DNA of 8,297 nucleotides from Pseudomonadota bacterium (GCA_023386865.1 JAEWIV010000508.1:1-8297); one strand, 5' to 3'. Counted from the stretch's first letter, positions 1 through 6,499 are shown. Notes: generated from the sequence alone by a model not told the origin. Made by a program: numbers and translations.

Positions 1-2
1 GC

Positions 3-473
3 CTCACCCTGTCCTTCGGCAGCCTCGACGGCACCCTGATCTGGATGCTGGCGGCCTTCGCCTGGGCGCTCTATGTCGAGCGCAGCGCGCCCTACAACCA
101 GCGGCTGGGCGCCCTGCCGGTCGTCGCCTGGACCACCCTGATCGGCTCGCTGGTCCTGCTGCCGATCGCGCTGGCGTTCGATTCGATCGGCGAATTCGCC
201 CGCCTCGATGGCCGCCTGCTGGGCTTCTGGCTCTACACCGCCATCTTCCCAGTCGGCGTCGCCTTCCTCGGCCTCACGGCGGGCCTGGAGCGCCTGGGGG
301 TGAGCCGGGTCATGGTCTACATGTACCTGATCCCGGTGGCCGGCGTCGGCCTGTCGGCGGCGTTTTTCGGCGATCCACTGACGACGGCCCGCGTGCTGGG
401 CGGCCTGATCGTGCTGCTGGGCGTCATTCTGACGCGCGTAGCGCTCGACCGCGCGGCGCGGGTTCCTGTATGA
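3..473 (+). CDS. DMT/EamA-family membrane transporter, C-terminal part (5' end outside window)
   Basis: The reading frame is open from the left edge, so this is the last 156 residues of a longer protein; the Met at 45 is internal. The visible part is strongly hydrophobic, with about five membrane helices separated by short loops, and starts inside a stretch (GTLIWMLAAFAWALY) typical of the beginning of the second EamA repeat. Near the end, a helix with VMVYMYLIPVAGV followed by a short loop (FFGDPLT) and a last helix matches the usual end of EamA repeats, where a Glu is often found in place of this Asp. Family members are inner-membrane exporters of amino acids, metabolites or drugs with ten helices in two repeats; the substrate cannot be read from sequence. 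The gene ends 27 nt before hisB on the same strand, so read-through into hisB is likely. Family assignment is fairly sure; function within it is open. Confidence 0.85.
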   Translation, partial: LTLSFGSLDGTLIWMLAAFAWALYVERSAPYNQRLGALPVVAWTTLIGSLVLLPIALAFDSIGEFARLDGRLLGFWLYTAIFPVGVAFLGLTAGLERLGVSRVMVYMYLIPVAGVGLSAAFFGDPLTTARVLGGLIVLLGVILTRVALDRAARVPV

Positions 474-488
474 ACGGGCTGCCAACTT

Positions 489-494
489 AGAGGA
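489..494 (+). promoter_or_regulatory. Ribosome binding site for the upstream hisB start
   Basis: AGAGGA lies 6 nt before the ATG at 501, a good Shine-Dalgarno match at normal spacing. It supports the long form of HisB. A second purine-rich stretch (AAGGGGG, 558-564) sits 5 nt before an in-frame GTG at 570 and could serve a shorter form. Confidence 0.6.
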
Positions 495-500
495 ATTCCA

Positions 501-1190
501 ATGGCCCGCCCGGCCGGTAGCTCCGCCAAGAAGAAGGCTGCTCCCAAAGCTACGTCCAAGGGGGCGACCGTGACCCAGATGCTCGCCACCCCCGGCTCGG
601 GCGGGCGGCGGGCCTTCGTATCGCGCACCACCAAGGAGACGCGCATCGCCGCCGCCATCAATCTCGACGGCACCGGCAAGTACGACATCAACACCGGCAT
701 CGGCTTTCTGGACCACATGCTGGAGCAGCTGAGCCGCCACAGCCTGATCGACATCACGCTGCGCGCCGAGGGCGACCTGCACATCGACTATCACCACACC
801 ACCGAGGATTCGGGCATTGTCCTCGGCGAGTGCCTCACCAAGGCGCTGGGCGACCGCGCCGGCATCCGCCGCTACGGCGCCGCGCACATCCCGATGGACG
901 AGACGCTGACCGAGGTGGCGCTCGACGCCTCCAACCGTCCCTACCTGATCTGGAAGGTGAGCTTCTCCAAGCCCAAGCTCGGCACCATGGACACCGAGCT
1001 GTTCAAGGAATGGTTCCAGGCCTTCGCCCAGCTCGGCGGGCTCACGCTGCACGTGGTGAACCACTACGGCGACAACAACCACCATATCGTCGAGAGCTGC
1101 TTCAAGGGACTGGCGCGCGCGCTGCGCGTTGCGGTCGAGATCGATCCACGCCAGGTCTCGACGGTCCCCAGCACCAAGGGCGTTCTCTGA
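501..1190 (+). CDS. hisB: Imidazoleglycerol-phosphate dehydratase
   Basis: HisB removes water from imidazoleglycerol phosphate to give imidazole-acetol phosphate in histidine biosynthesis, in the cytosol, as a manganese enzyme. The protein has 229 residues and the family's metal-binding signatures: DHMLEQLSRH at 71-80, HHTTED at 98-103, and DNNHHIVES at 191-199, ending with STKG at 224-227. It is monofunctional: there is no phosphatase domain like that fused to the enterobacterial enzyme. The first 40 or so residues lie outside the conserved fold; residues 1-23 are rich in Lys, Ala and Ser and look disordered. Monofunctional HisB is usually about 195-210 residues, so the extension is unusual. 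The ATG at 501 was chosen for its good ribosome site; an in-frame GTG at 570 also has one and would give 206 residues. hisH follows after 25 nt, consistent with one operon. Identity is very sure; the start is not. Confidence 0.96.
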   Translation: MARPAGSSAKKKAAPKATSKGATVTQMLATPGSGGRRAFVSRTTKETRIAAAINLDGTGKYDINTGIGFLDHMLEQLSRHSLIDITLRAEGDLHIDYHHTTEDSGIVLGECLTKALGDRAGIRRYGAAHIPMDETLTEVALDASNRPYLIWKVSFSKPKLGTMDTELFKEWFQAFAQLGGLTLHVVNHYGDNNHHIVESCFKGLARALRVAVEIDPRQVSTVPSTKGVL

Positions 1191-1215
1191 ACGTCCTCCT
1201 TGCAGCCATAGGCCG

Positions 1216-1857
1216 ATGACCGTCGCCATCGTCGATTACGGATCGGGCAACCTCCGATCCGCTGCCAAAGCCATCGAACGCGCCGCGCGCGAGACGGGCG
1301 CGGACGATCGCGTGCTGGTGACCTCCAATCCGCGCGAGGTGGCCGATGCCGACCGCATCGTCCTGCCGGGCGTCGGCGCCTTCGCCGACTGCCGCGCCGG
1401 GCTCTACGGCGTGCCCGGCATGGTCGACGCTCTCCAGCGGACCGTGATCGAGCAGGGCCGGCCTTTCCTCGGCATCTGCGTCGGCATGCAGCTCATGGCC
1501 ACGCGCGGCGTCGAATACGGTGTCCATGCCGGCCTCGACTGGATCCCGGGCGACGTCGTGCGCATCGATCCCGGCAAGGACCATCTCAAGATCCCGCACA
1601 TGGGCTGGAACGAGCTGCACGCGCTGAAGCCGCACGCCCTGCTCGAAGGCATCGCGCCGCGCGATCATGCCTATTTCGTGCACTCCTTCCAGCTGAAGGC
1701 GAGCCGTCCGGAGATGGTGCTGGCGTTGACCGACTATGGTGGACCGATCACGGCGGTCGTCGGTCGCGACAATCTCGCCGGCACGCAGTTTCATCCCGAG
1801 AAGAGCCAGACGACCGGTCTCAGGCTGATCGCCAACTTCCTCCGTTGGCAGCCCTGA
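1216..1857 (+). CDS. hisH: Imidazole glycerol phosphate synthase, glutaminase subunit
   Basis: HisH hydrolyses glutamine and passes ammonia to HisF, which makes imidazoleglycerol phosphate (the HisB substrate) and AICAR. The 213-residue product is a class I glutamine amidotransferase of normal length. It opens with the typical beta strand and loop VAIVDYGSGNLRS, has the PGVGAF oxyanion-side motif at 51-56, the nucleophile Cys88 in GICVGMQ, and the His193/Glu195 pair in QFHPEKSQ. The frame extends upstream to 1129 inside hisB, but the ATG at 1216 begins exactly at the conserved N-terminus. No good ribosome site precedes it (only AGG, 3 nt away), so translation may depend on ribosomes finishing hisB 25 nt upstream. 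HisF and HisA are not next to it, although they often follow hisH in related bacteria; they are presumably elsewhere. Confidence 0.96.
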   Translation: MTVAIVDYGSGNLRSAAKAIERAARETGADDRVLVTSNPREVADADRIVLPGVGAFADCRAGLYGVPGMVDALQRTVIEQGRPFLGICVGMQLMATRGVEYGVHAGLDWIPGDVVRIDPGKDHLKIPHMGWNELHALKPHALLEGIAPRDHAYFVHSFQLKASRPEMVLALTDYGGPITAVVGRDNLAGTQFHPEKSQTTGLRLIANFLRWQP

Positions 1858-1880
1858 CGGCGAAGTCGGGTTTCGCGCCG

Positions 1881-2345
1881 GTGCCGTCCTCCCGCTCCAC
1901 CACCATCGTATTCTTCGTGGCCCTAGTGGCCTCGGCGCTGGTCCTCGGCCCGGCTTTGGCCCACGTCCTGGAGCTGCCCAACAAGATCGACCTGCCGCGC
2001 GATGAATACTTCATCGTCCAGAAGGCCTACCGCGGCTGGAGCCAGATCGCCTGGGTGCTGGGCGTCCAGGTCATCGCTCTCGCGGCCGCCGCGATCATGG
2101 CGCGGGCGGAGCGCGCCGTGATGGTCCTGACCGTGCTCGCCCTGGCTTGCGTCGTGGCGGCGCAAGGCCTGTTCTGGGCACTCACCCGGCCTGCCAATGT
2201 CGCGACGAGCAACTGGACCGTGATGCCGGACAACTGGGAGAGCCTGCGCCTGCAATGGGAATGGTCGCACGCCGCCGGGGCAGCCTGTCAGTTCCTGGGA
2301 TTCTGCCTGCTCGCCAGTGCCGTGCTGTTGCGCAACCGGCGGTAA
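1881..2345 (+). CDS. Four-helix membrane protein, DUF1772-like
   Basis: From the GTG at 1881 this gives 154 residues. Four hydrophobic helices are visible, at about 8-30, 55-75, 79-100 and 132-151. Between helices 1 and 2 lies a conserved-looking segment (HVLELPNKIDLPRDEYF, then YRGW); before helix 4 comes NWESLRLQWEWSHA. These two segments recall the DUF1772 (anthrone-oxygenase-like) family of small bacterial membrane proteins, which has a similar helix plan; this is recognition from memory, not a search. The biochemical role in bacteria is unknown. The same frame has a TTG at 1845, which would overlap the end of hisH by 13 nt and add 12 residues; neither start has a clear ribosome site, and GTG places the first helix near the N-terminus as usual for such proteins. 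It lies between hisH and a copper-storage-type gene; a functional link to either is not shown. Confidence 0.75.
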   Translation: MPSSRSTTIVFFVALVASALVLGPALAHVLELPNKIDLPRDEYFIVQKAYRGWSQIAWVLGVQVIALAAAAIMARAERAVMVLTVLALACVVAAQGLFWALTRPANVATSNWTVMPDNWESLRLQWEWSHAAGAACQFLGFCLLASAVLLRNRR

Positions 2346-2383
2346 CCAATCCTTGCGACAGCGCGTTCATGCCATATCCCCAC

Positions 2384-2390
2384 AGGAGAG
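2384..2390 (+). promoter_or_regulatory. Ribosome binding site of the Cys-rich protein
   Basis: AGGAGAG ends just before the ATG at 2395, with AGGAG 6 nt upstream of it. This is the best Shine-Dalgarno match in the window. It decides the start: the frame is open back to 2317, but the upstream codons overlap the preceding gene and lack such a site. Confidence 0.75.
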
Positions 2391-2394
2391 CGGC

Positions 2395-2808
2395 ATGCGC
2401 GTGCGCGAGATGTTGTCCAGCCATCCCCAGGCGGCCGGTGTCGTCAACGACGCCCTCGTCCAGTGCATCGAGGCCTGCTTCGACTGCACCCAGGCCTGCA
2501 TGTCGTGCGCCGACGCCTGCCTCGCCGAGGACCATTCCTCCCGGCTCGCCCGCTGCATCCGCCTCGGCCTCGACTGCGCCGACGCCTGCGCCGCCACCGG
2601 CGCGGTCCTGACGCGGCGGACCGCCGCCACGTCGGCCCTGATGGTCCAGATGCTGGAGACCTGCGCCGACTTCTGCCGCCTGTGCGCCGACGAATGCGAC
2701 AGGCATGCTTCGCACCATGCCCATTGCCGCCTGTGCGCCGAGGCCTGTCGGCAATGCGAGCGTGCCTGCCATGAAGCGGCGATCGCGAATGGGTTGACCG
2801 GTCCCTGA
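2395..2808 (+). CDS. Cytosolic four-helix-bundle copper-storage protein (Csp3-like, DUF326)
   Basis: A 137-residue protein with 18 cysteines, spaced mainly 3 or 4 apart (24, 28, 31, 35, 38, 42, 54, 61, 65, 90, 94, 97, 101, 111, 114, 118, 121, 125). Such CxxxC and CxxC spacing along helices puts all thiols on one face, as in the Csp family, where four helices form a bundle whose core binds many Cu(I) ions. Helices are predicted roughly at 14-43, 48-71, 76-103 and 107-132. There is no signal peptide, so it resembles the cytosolic Csp3 type, not the exported Csp1/Csp2. Family members store or detoxify copper, and length and Cys count fit Csp3. His residues cluster at 104-110 (HASHHAH), near the third loop. 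No copper regulator, chaperone or ATPase gene is adjacent, and I saw no copper-responsive operator in the 49 nt upstream. Family is sure; copper as the physiological metal is inferred. Confidence 0.9.
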   Translation: MRVREMLSSHPQAAGVVNDALVQCIEACFDCTQACMSCADACLAEDHSSRLARCIRLGLDCADACAATGAVLTRRTAATSALMVQMLETCADFCRLCADECDRHASHHAHCRLCAEACRQCERACHEAAIANGLTGP

Positions 2809-2817
2809 GACCGATCA
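2795..2817. terminator. Possible bidirectional terminator hairpin between convergent genes
   Basis: An inverted repeat pairs 2795-2803 with 2809-2817: eight of nine pairs match (mismatch C2798/A2814) around a 5-nt loop. The loop contains the stop codon of the copper-storage-type gene (2806-2808), and the hairpin ends 4 nt before the stop of pqiA. No T-run follows on either strand, so it is not a classic intrinsic terminator. It is the only candidate between the converging transcripts. Confidence 0.35.
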
Positions 2818-2821
2818 CGTC

Positions 2822-4207
2822 CTAAGGGGCCGAGGGCGCGGGCGCGAGAGCGGTGCCGCCCGACCGTAGGGGCGGGCGATGCGGGTTGCGGCCGGCGGCG
2901 TCCCACATCAGGCGCGGATCGAACGTTTCGGCGGCGAATATGGTGATGAAGACCACGGCGCAGAAGGCCAGCGCGCCGACGCCCGGCTCGATGGTGACGG
3001 CGCGGCCGAACTGCACCAGCGCGCCCAGCAGCGATTCCATGAAGATGTCGACCATCGACCACCGGCCGATCCAGGCGACGATGTGATAGAGCGCCGTGCG
3101 CTCGCGGATCAGCACGGAAGCGCCCGCGCCGGGACCCCCGAGCTGGGTGGCCGCCAGCATGCTGCCCAGGCCCAGAAGCTTGAACAGCGGCACCATGATG
3201 CTGGCGAAGAACACCAGAGCGGCGAGCGGATACATGCCGGAATCGAGCAACTCCTCGACCCCGCCCATGATCGTGCTGGGCATGCCGGCGCCGAGCTGGA
3301 TCACCGTCAGCACCGGATAGACGTTGGCCGGGATGTAGAGGACGATGGCCGCGAGCACCAGGGCCCAGGTGCGCGATACGCTGTCGGGCTTGCGCTCATG
3401 TACCGGCGAGCCGCAGCGCGGGCAGTGGCCTTCGGTCTCGGCCGGCACGCAGACCAGGCCGCAGCCTTCGCAGCCCATGGCCCCCGGCCGCCAGGCAACC
3501 GGCGCCTCGACAGGCATGGGCGCGTGCGTCAGGCCGCGCCGCTCGATCTCTTCCCACACGGCGTGCGGATCGAACGCCACTTCGGCCCACACCCAGACGA
3601 CGGTGAGCAGGCCCAGGGCATAGACGGCGGGCCCGAGCTCGATCGTCACCAGGTCGCCGAGCTTGGTGTAGGCGACGAATACGCCGAGCAGCAGCACTTC
3701 CAGCATGCACCAGGTGTTGAGGCGGCGGGACAGCAGGAAGGCGTCGCGTATCCTGGGCGGCGGGCGCCGCAGCTTGAGCCCGATCAGCACATAGAGCGTG
3801 GCCAGGAACTTGCCGAGCGGCGCATAGGCCGTCGTGAAGGCAACCGCGATGGCGATCGGCCACAGGCCGCGCGCGACGAGCTCGCGCGGTCCGGACTCCA
3901 GGATGGTCTCGCGCACGATGCCGGCCGTCGACACCTTCATCAGCATGCCGAGCCAGACGACGGCGAACAGCACCATGGCGGCGAAAGTGAGCGCCAGGTA
4001 ACGGTTCAGCGGGTCGACCCGCGTCACCCGCAGCAGCGTGCCGCACCGCGTGCAGTTGCTGCGCAGCTTCGGTGCCATCGCGGGAACGATCTGGAACAGT
4101 CCGCAGCCCGGGCACTCCCGAAGCTGCGGCCTGGTCATCCGCGCGCGCGCCGCCAGCCTGGCGTCATGAGAGGACCTCGGCGTCTGCGCGGCGGAGAAGA
4201 TGCTCAC
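2822..4207 (-). CDS. pqiA: PqiA-family inner-membrane protein, two PqiA domains
   Basis: Membrane partner of the MCE protein PqiB in the intermembrane lipid-transport system first described as paraquat-inducible in E. coli. The 461-residue product has two tandem PqiA units. Each begins with a zinc-ribbon-like four-Cys site (Cys32/35 with Cys52/55; Cys246/249 with Cys262/265) followed by about four membrane helices, eight in all (near 68-90, 115-145, 165-182, 192-210, 280-302, 325-350, 370-398, 408-427). Motifs YIPANVYPVL and AAETFDPRLMWD in the second unit are characteristic. The GTG start at 4207 was chosen because it overlaps the pqiC stop as GTGA, which suggests coupled translation. An ATG at 4138 would give 438 residues, nearer the E. 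coli length (about 417), but has no ribosome site; residues 1-23 are polar and outside the domain. It is the last gene of the cluster. Family is sure, start moderately so. Confidence 0.9.
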   Translation of the reverse strand: MSIFSAAQTPRSSHDARLAARARMTRPQLRECPGCGLFQIVPAMAPKLRSNCTRCGTLLRVTRVDPLNRYLALTFAAMVLFAVVWLGMLMKVSTAGIVRETILESGPRELVARGLWPIAIAVAFTTAYAPLGKFLATLYVLIGLKLRRPPPRIRDAFLLSRRLNTWCMLEVLLLGVFVAYTKLGDLVTIELGPAVYALGLLTVVWVWAEVAFDPHAVWEEIERRGLTHAPMPVEAPVAWRPGAMGCEGCGLVCVPAETEGHCPRCGSPVHERKPDSVSRTWALVLAAIVLYIPANVYPVLTVIQLGAGMPSTIMGGVEELLDSGMYPLAALVFFASIMVPLFKLLGLGSMLAATQLGGPGAGASVLIRERTALYHIVAWIGRWSMVDIFMESLLGALVQFGRAVTIEPGVGALAFCAVVFITIFAAETFDPRLMWDAAGRNPHRPPLRSGGTALAPAPSAP

Positions 4208-4779
4208 TGCAGCAGCGTGGCGATACCGTCGGCCAGCTCGCCGACCGCGTCGCTGATCGCCGCCACCAGGCCCGGCGTGTCGGGCGTGGCGAGCGGCTTG
4301 GTGAAGGTGAAGGTGCGTGCCGCCGTGCGCCGCGGCCGGTTGAACTCGGCGGCGACCTGGGCGACCAGGATCAGCGACCCCGCCTTGTCGCCGTCCATCC
4401 GCTGGATGTTGACGCCCAGGAGGCAGTTGTGGTCGGCGGCGATGGCTCCGCTTTCGGCATAAACGGCGCTGCCGGGCAGGCGCTGCGACAGCTCGACCAC
4501 CAGCACGCGGCCGATCAGGCCGGCCAGCGGCTCGCCCCACCAGTCGTTGGCCCGGATGTCGAGCTTGTAGCTTTCCGACGAGCGCACGATCTCGCGGCGA
4601 TCGAGGTAGCTCGCGAGCCCGATATCCTTCAGCAGGACGACCTTGGGGCCGCGCGGCAAGACCGCGCCGGTGCGCGGCACGATGGTGTAGTAGTTGGGTT
4701 CGGGCGAAGCACCGCAGGCCGCGGCAAGCAGCGGCAGACCGAGGGCGAAGCGGCGGCGGCCGAGAGAGAGGTCCTTCAT
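4204..4779 (-). CDS. pqiC: PqiC-like lipoprotein (ABC-type transport auxiliary family)
   Basis: In E. coli, PqiC is an outer-membrane lipoprotein that docks the PqiB tube. The 191-residue product starts with a short basic region, a hydrophobic stretch and LLAAAC, so Cys22 is the likely lipidated residue. The charged part reads GRRRF, close to the twin-arginine motif. The mature part contains YYTIVPRTG near the start, then GLASYLDRREIV and NDWWGEPL, matching the Y-x-L/I, 'YLDRPQIV' and 'WAEPL' landmarks of the PqiC/DUF330 family. A late segment of FNRPRRTAARTFTFTKPL leads to a final amphipathic helix (about 168-190) resembling the usual end of this family. Its ATG overlaps the pqiB stop by 4 nt (ATGA), and its stop overlaps the likely pqiA start by 4 nt. 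GGGCAGGG just upstream may act as ribosome site. Length is normal. Identity rests on motifs and context. Confidence 0.88.
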   Translation of the reverse strand: MKDLSLGRRRFALGLPLLAAACGASPEPNYYTIVPRTGAVLPRGPKVVLLKDIGLASYLDRREIVRSSESYKLDIRANDWWGEPLAGLIGRVLVVELSQRLPGSAVYAESGAIAADHNCLLGVNIQRMDGDKAGSLILVAQVAAEFNRPRRTAARTFTFTKPLATPDTPGLVAAISDAVGELADGIATLLQ

Positions 4780-6467
4780 TCCCTGCCCGTGTTGGTGCGG
4801 CCCTTGATCAAGGCCTCCGGGTGACGCGACAAGAGATCGCTCAACGCACGGATCGAGCGTGCGGCGTCGGTGAGCTGCGGCAGCAGGCGGTCGAGGTCGC
4901 GGCGGAAGCGCGAATCGTCGCCATAACCCGCATTGAACGAGCCGAACAGGCGATTGGCCGAGGTCAGCGAATCCTGAAGCTGCTGAGCGATTGCCGGCAG
5001 GCGCTTCAGCGCCGGCGACCCTTCGACGTCGAGCTTCTTGGCGAGGTCCTGGACGTCGGCCATCGCCTTCTCGAGGGCCGCGAGCGTGCGCTTCATCTGC
5101 GCGCCATTGATCGTGCTGTCGAAGCCGGCGGCGGCGTTCTCTATGCTCTTGCCGATCTTGTCGTACTCGATGCGGTTGAGCTTGGTCAGGAGCTCGGCGG
5201 CCGATCGCGTGATGGCGTCGAAGCCGCCGACTTCGGAAGTCGGGACGATGTAGATGTCGCCCCTCTTCTCCAGGGTGGCGGCCGGCGGGTCGACGACGCG
5301 CTCCAGCGCGATCTCCTTCGCACCGGTGATGATGCTGGTCGACTGCAGAGTGGCGCGCAGGCCGCGCTTGATCATGTCCTCGGCCAGCTTCTCCGGGTCC
5401 ATCTGCCCGGCCACCGCGATGTTGCCGACACGGCCGGCTTCGATGCGGTAGTGCACCGGAACGACCACGCGATCGAGCTTTGGATCGTAGACCAGGTCGA
5501 CGTCCGTCACTTCGCCGATCCTGAGGCCATGCAACGTCACGTGCGCCCCCGGCTCCAGCCCCGCCACCGATCCCGGGAAGTACGACAGGAGGCGAATCTG
5601 CCGCCCGAAGCCGGCCGCTCTCGCATCGTCGAAGTCGCGATAGAGCGGGAACGACTGGTTCATCGCGGCGACCGGCTGCTTGCTGTCCATCGGCGTCTCG
5701 AAGGCGATGCCGCCCAGCAGCACGGCGCGCAGCGATTCCATGCGGAACTGCACACCATCGGAACCCATCCTGATCGACACCCCGGAGGCGTTCCAGAACG
5801 ACGTGTCGACGTGCACATACTGGTCGTAGGGGGCGCGCACGAAGGCATGGATGGTGACCCGGCTGGCGAGATCGCCGATATCCCAACCCAGAACCGTGCC
5901 GACCTCTATGTCCCGGAAGAAGATCGGCGAGCCGAGGCTGATCGAGCCGAGCCGCTTGCTGTCGAGCATGAAGATGGTGCCCTTGGTCCAGGCCTGGAGG
6001 ACCGGCGGATCGCGCTCGCCGATGAAGTCGTACTTGGGCGAGCCGGGCTCGGACGACGGCCGCATGCCGATGTAGGAGCCGGACAGCAGCGTCTCCAGGC
6101 CGGTGATGTTGCCGGCGAACAGCTCCGGCTTGACCACCCAGAAGATGGTCTTGTCGGTCAGCAGCGGCTTGGCTTCGTGCGTCGTCTCGATCGAGACGAT
6201 CACCTTCGTGAGATCGGGCGACACGGTGATGTTCTTCACCGTCCCCATCACGACGTTCTTGTACTTGAGCTGCGACTGGCCGGCGGTGAGACCCGCGGCG
6301 CTGTCGAAGGCGACCGTGATGGTCGGGCCTCTCTTGGAGATGGTGTCCCAGGCCAGCCAGGCGGCGATCAGGGCTGTCAGGACCGGCACGATCCAGATCA
6401 GCGGAATGCGACGCCGACGATGAACGCCCGCTGTCGGCAGCTCTACCGGCCGTCCCGTATCGCTCAT
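4776..6467 (-). CDS. pqiB: PqiB-type MCE protein with three MCE domains
   Basis: Periplasmic MCE protein anchored in the inner membrane; in E. coli, PqiB hexamers form a tube across the periplasm thought to carry lipids between membranes. The 563-residue product has a basic N-terminus (HRRRRIP, 16-22), one membrane helix (about 21-40), then three MCE domains at about 48-140, 160-260 and 290-395, each with the family's beta-strand pattern and a G-x-V/I-x-G-like turn (YKNVVMGTV, FRDIEVGTV, LHGLRIGEV). Residues 415-555 are mostly helical with heptad-like hydrophobic spacing, matching the C-terminal helices that form the needle barrel. E. coli PqiB is about 546 residues with the same plan. The ATG at 6467 follows GAAGGG by 3 nt; the frame also has a TTG at 6500, which I reject because it lies in a hairpin and has no ribosome site. 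First gene of pqiB-pqiC-pqiA, 89 nt after ftsK. Confidence 0.93.
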   Translation of the reverse strand: MSDTGRPVELPTAGVHRRRRIPLIWIVPVLTALIAAWLAWDTISKRGPTITVAFDSAAGLTAGQSQLKYKNVVMGTVKNITVSPDLTKVIVSIETTHEAKPLLTDKTIFWVVKPELFAGNITGLETLLSGSYIGMRPSSEPGSPKYDFIGERDPPVLQAWTKGTIFMLDSKRLGSISLGSPIFFRDIEVGTVLGWDIGDLASRVTIHAFVRAPYDQYVHVDTSFWNASGVSIRMGSDGVQFRMESLRAVLLGGIAFETPMDSKQPVAAMNQSFPLYRDFDDARAAGFGRQIRLLSYFPGSVAGLEPGAHVTLHGLRIGEVTDVDLVYDPKLDRVVVPVHYRIEAGRVGNIAVAGQMDPEKLAEDMIKRGLRATLQSTSIITGAKEIALERVVDPPAATLEKRGDIYIVPTSEVGGFDAITRSAAELLTKLNRIEYDKIGKSIENAAAGFDSTINGAQMKRTLAALEKAMADVQDLAKKLDVEGSPALKRLPAIAQQLQDSLTSANRLFGSFNAGYGDDSRFRRDLDRLLPQLTDAARSIRALSDLLSRHPEALIKGRTNTGRE

Positions 6468-6470
6468 TGT

Positions 6471-6476
6471 CCCTTC
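6471..6476 (-). promoter_or_regulatory. Ribosome binding site of pqiB
   Basis: On the - strand GAAGGG precedes the ATG at 6467 with a 3-nt gap, slightly shorter than ideal. It favours this ATG over the upstream in-frame TTG at 6500. Confidence 0.5.
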
Positions 6477-6484
6477 AACCTGCC

Positions 6485-6499
6485 TGCCGCCGAGCGGCA
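6485..6499. other. Small perfect hairpin in the ftsK-pqiB gap
   Basis: TGCCGC (6485-6490) pairs perfectly with GCGGCA (6494-6499) around a 3-nt loop. No T-run follows on the - strand, and the structure sits 9 nt upstream of the pqiB ribosome site, so it is not an intrinsic terminator for ftsK. The remaining part of this 89-nt gap shows no promoter I would defend. Confidence 0.4.

Noticed and set aside
501..1857. Histidine leader peptide or attenuator upstream of hisB
   Set aside because: The upstream gap is only 27 nt and contains no His codon run or terminator-like structure.
2353..2378. Possible promoter (TTGCGA followed by CATATC) before the copper-storage-type gene
   Set aside because: The spacing is too short (14 nt) and the second box is weak; transcription would begin almost at the ribosome site.
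2879..4462. 527-residue open frame on the + strand, antisense to pqiA and part of pqiC
   Set aside because: Same reason: no domains, Arg/His/Gln/Asp-rich composition, and the opposite strand encodes membrane helices and zinc-ribbon motifs of PqiA.
4781..4788. GGGCAGGG on the - strand, matching the E. coli FtsK-orienting sequence GGGNAGGG
   Set aside because: It is the only match I noticed, a few would be expected by chance in GC-rich DNA of this length, and it lies where it can serve as the pqiC ribosome site.
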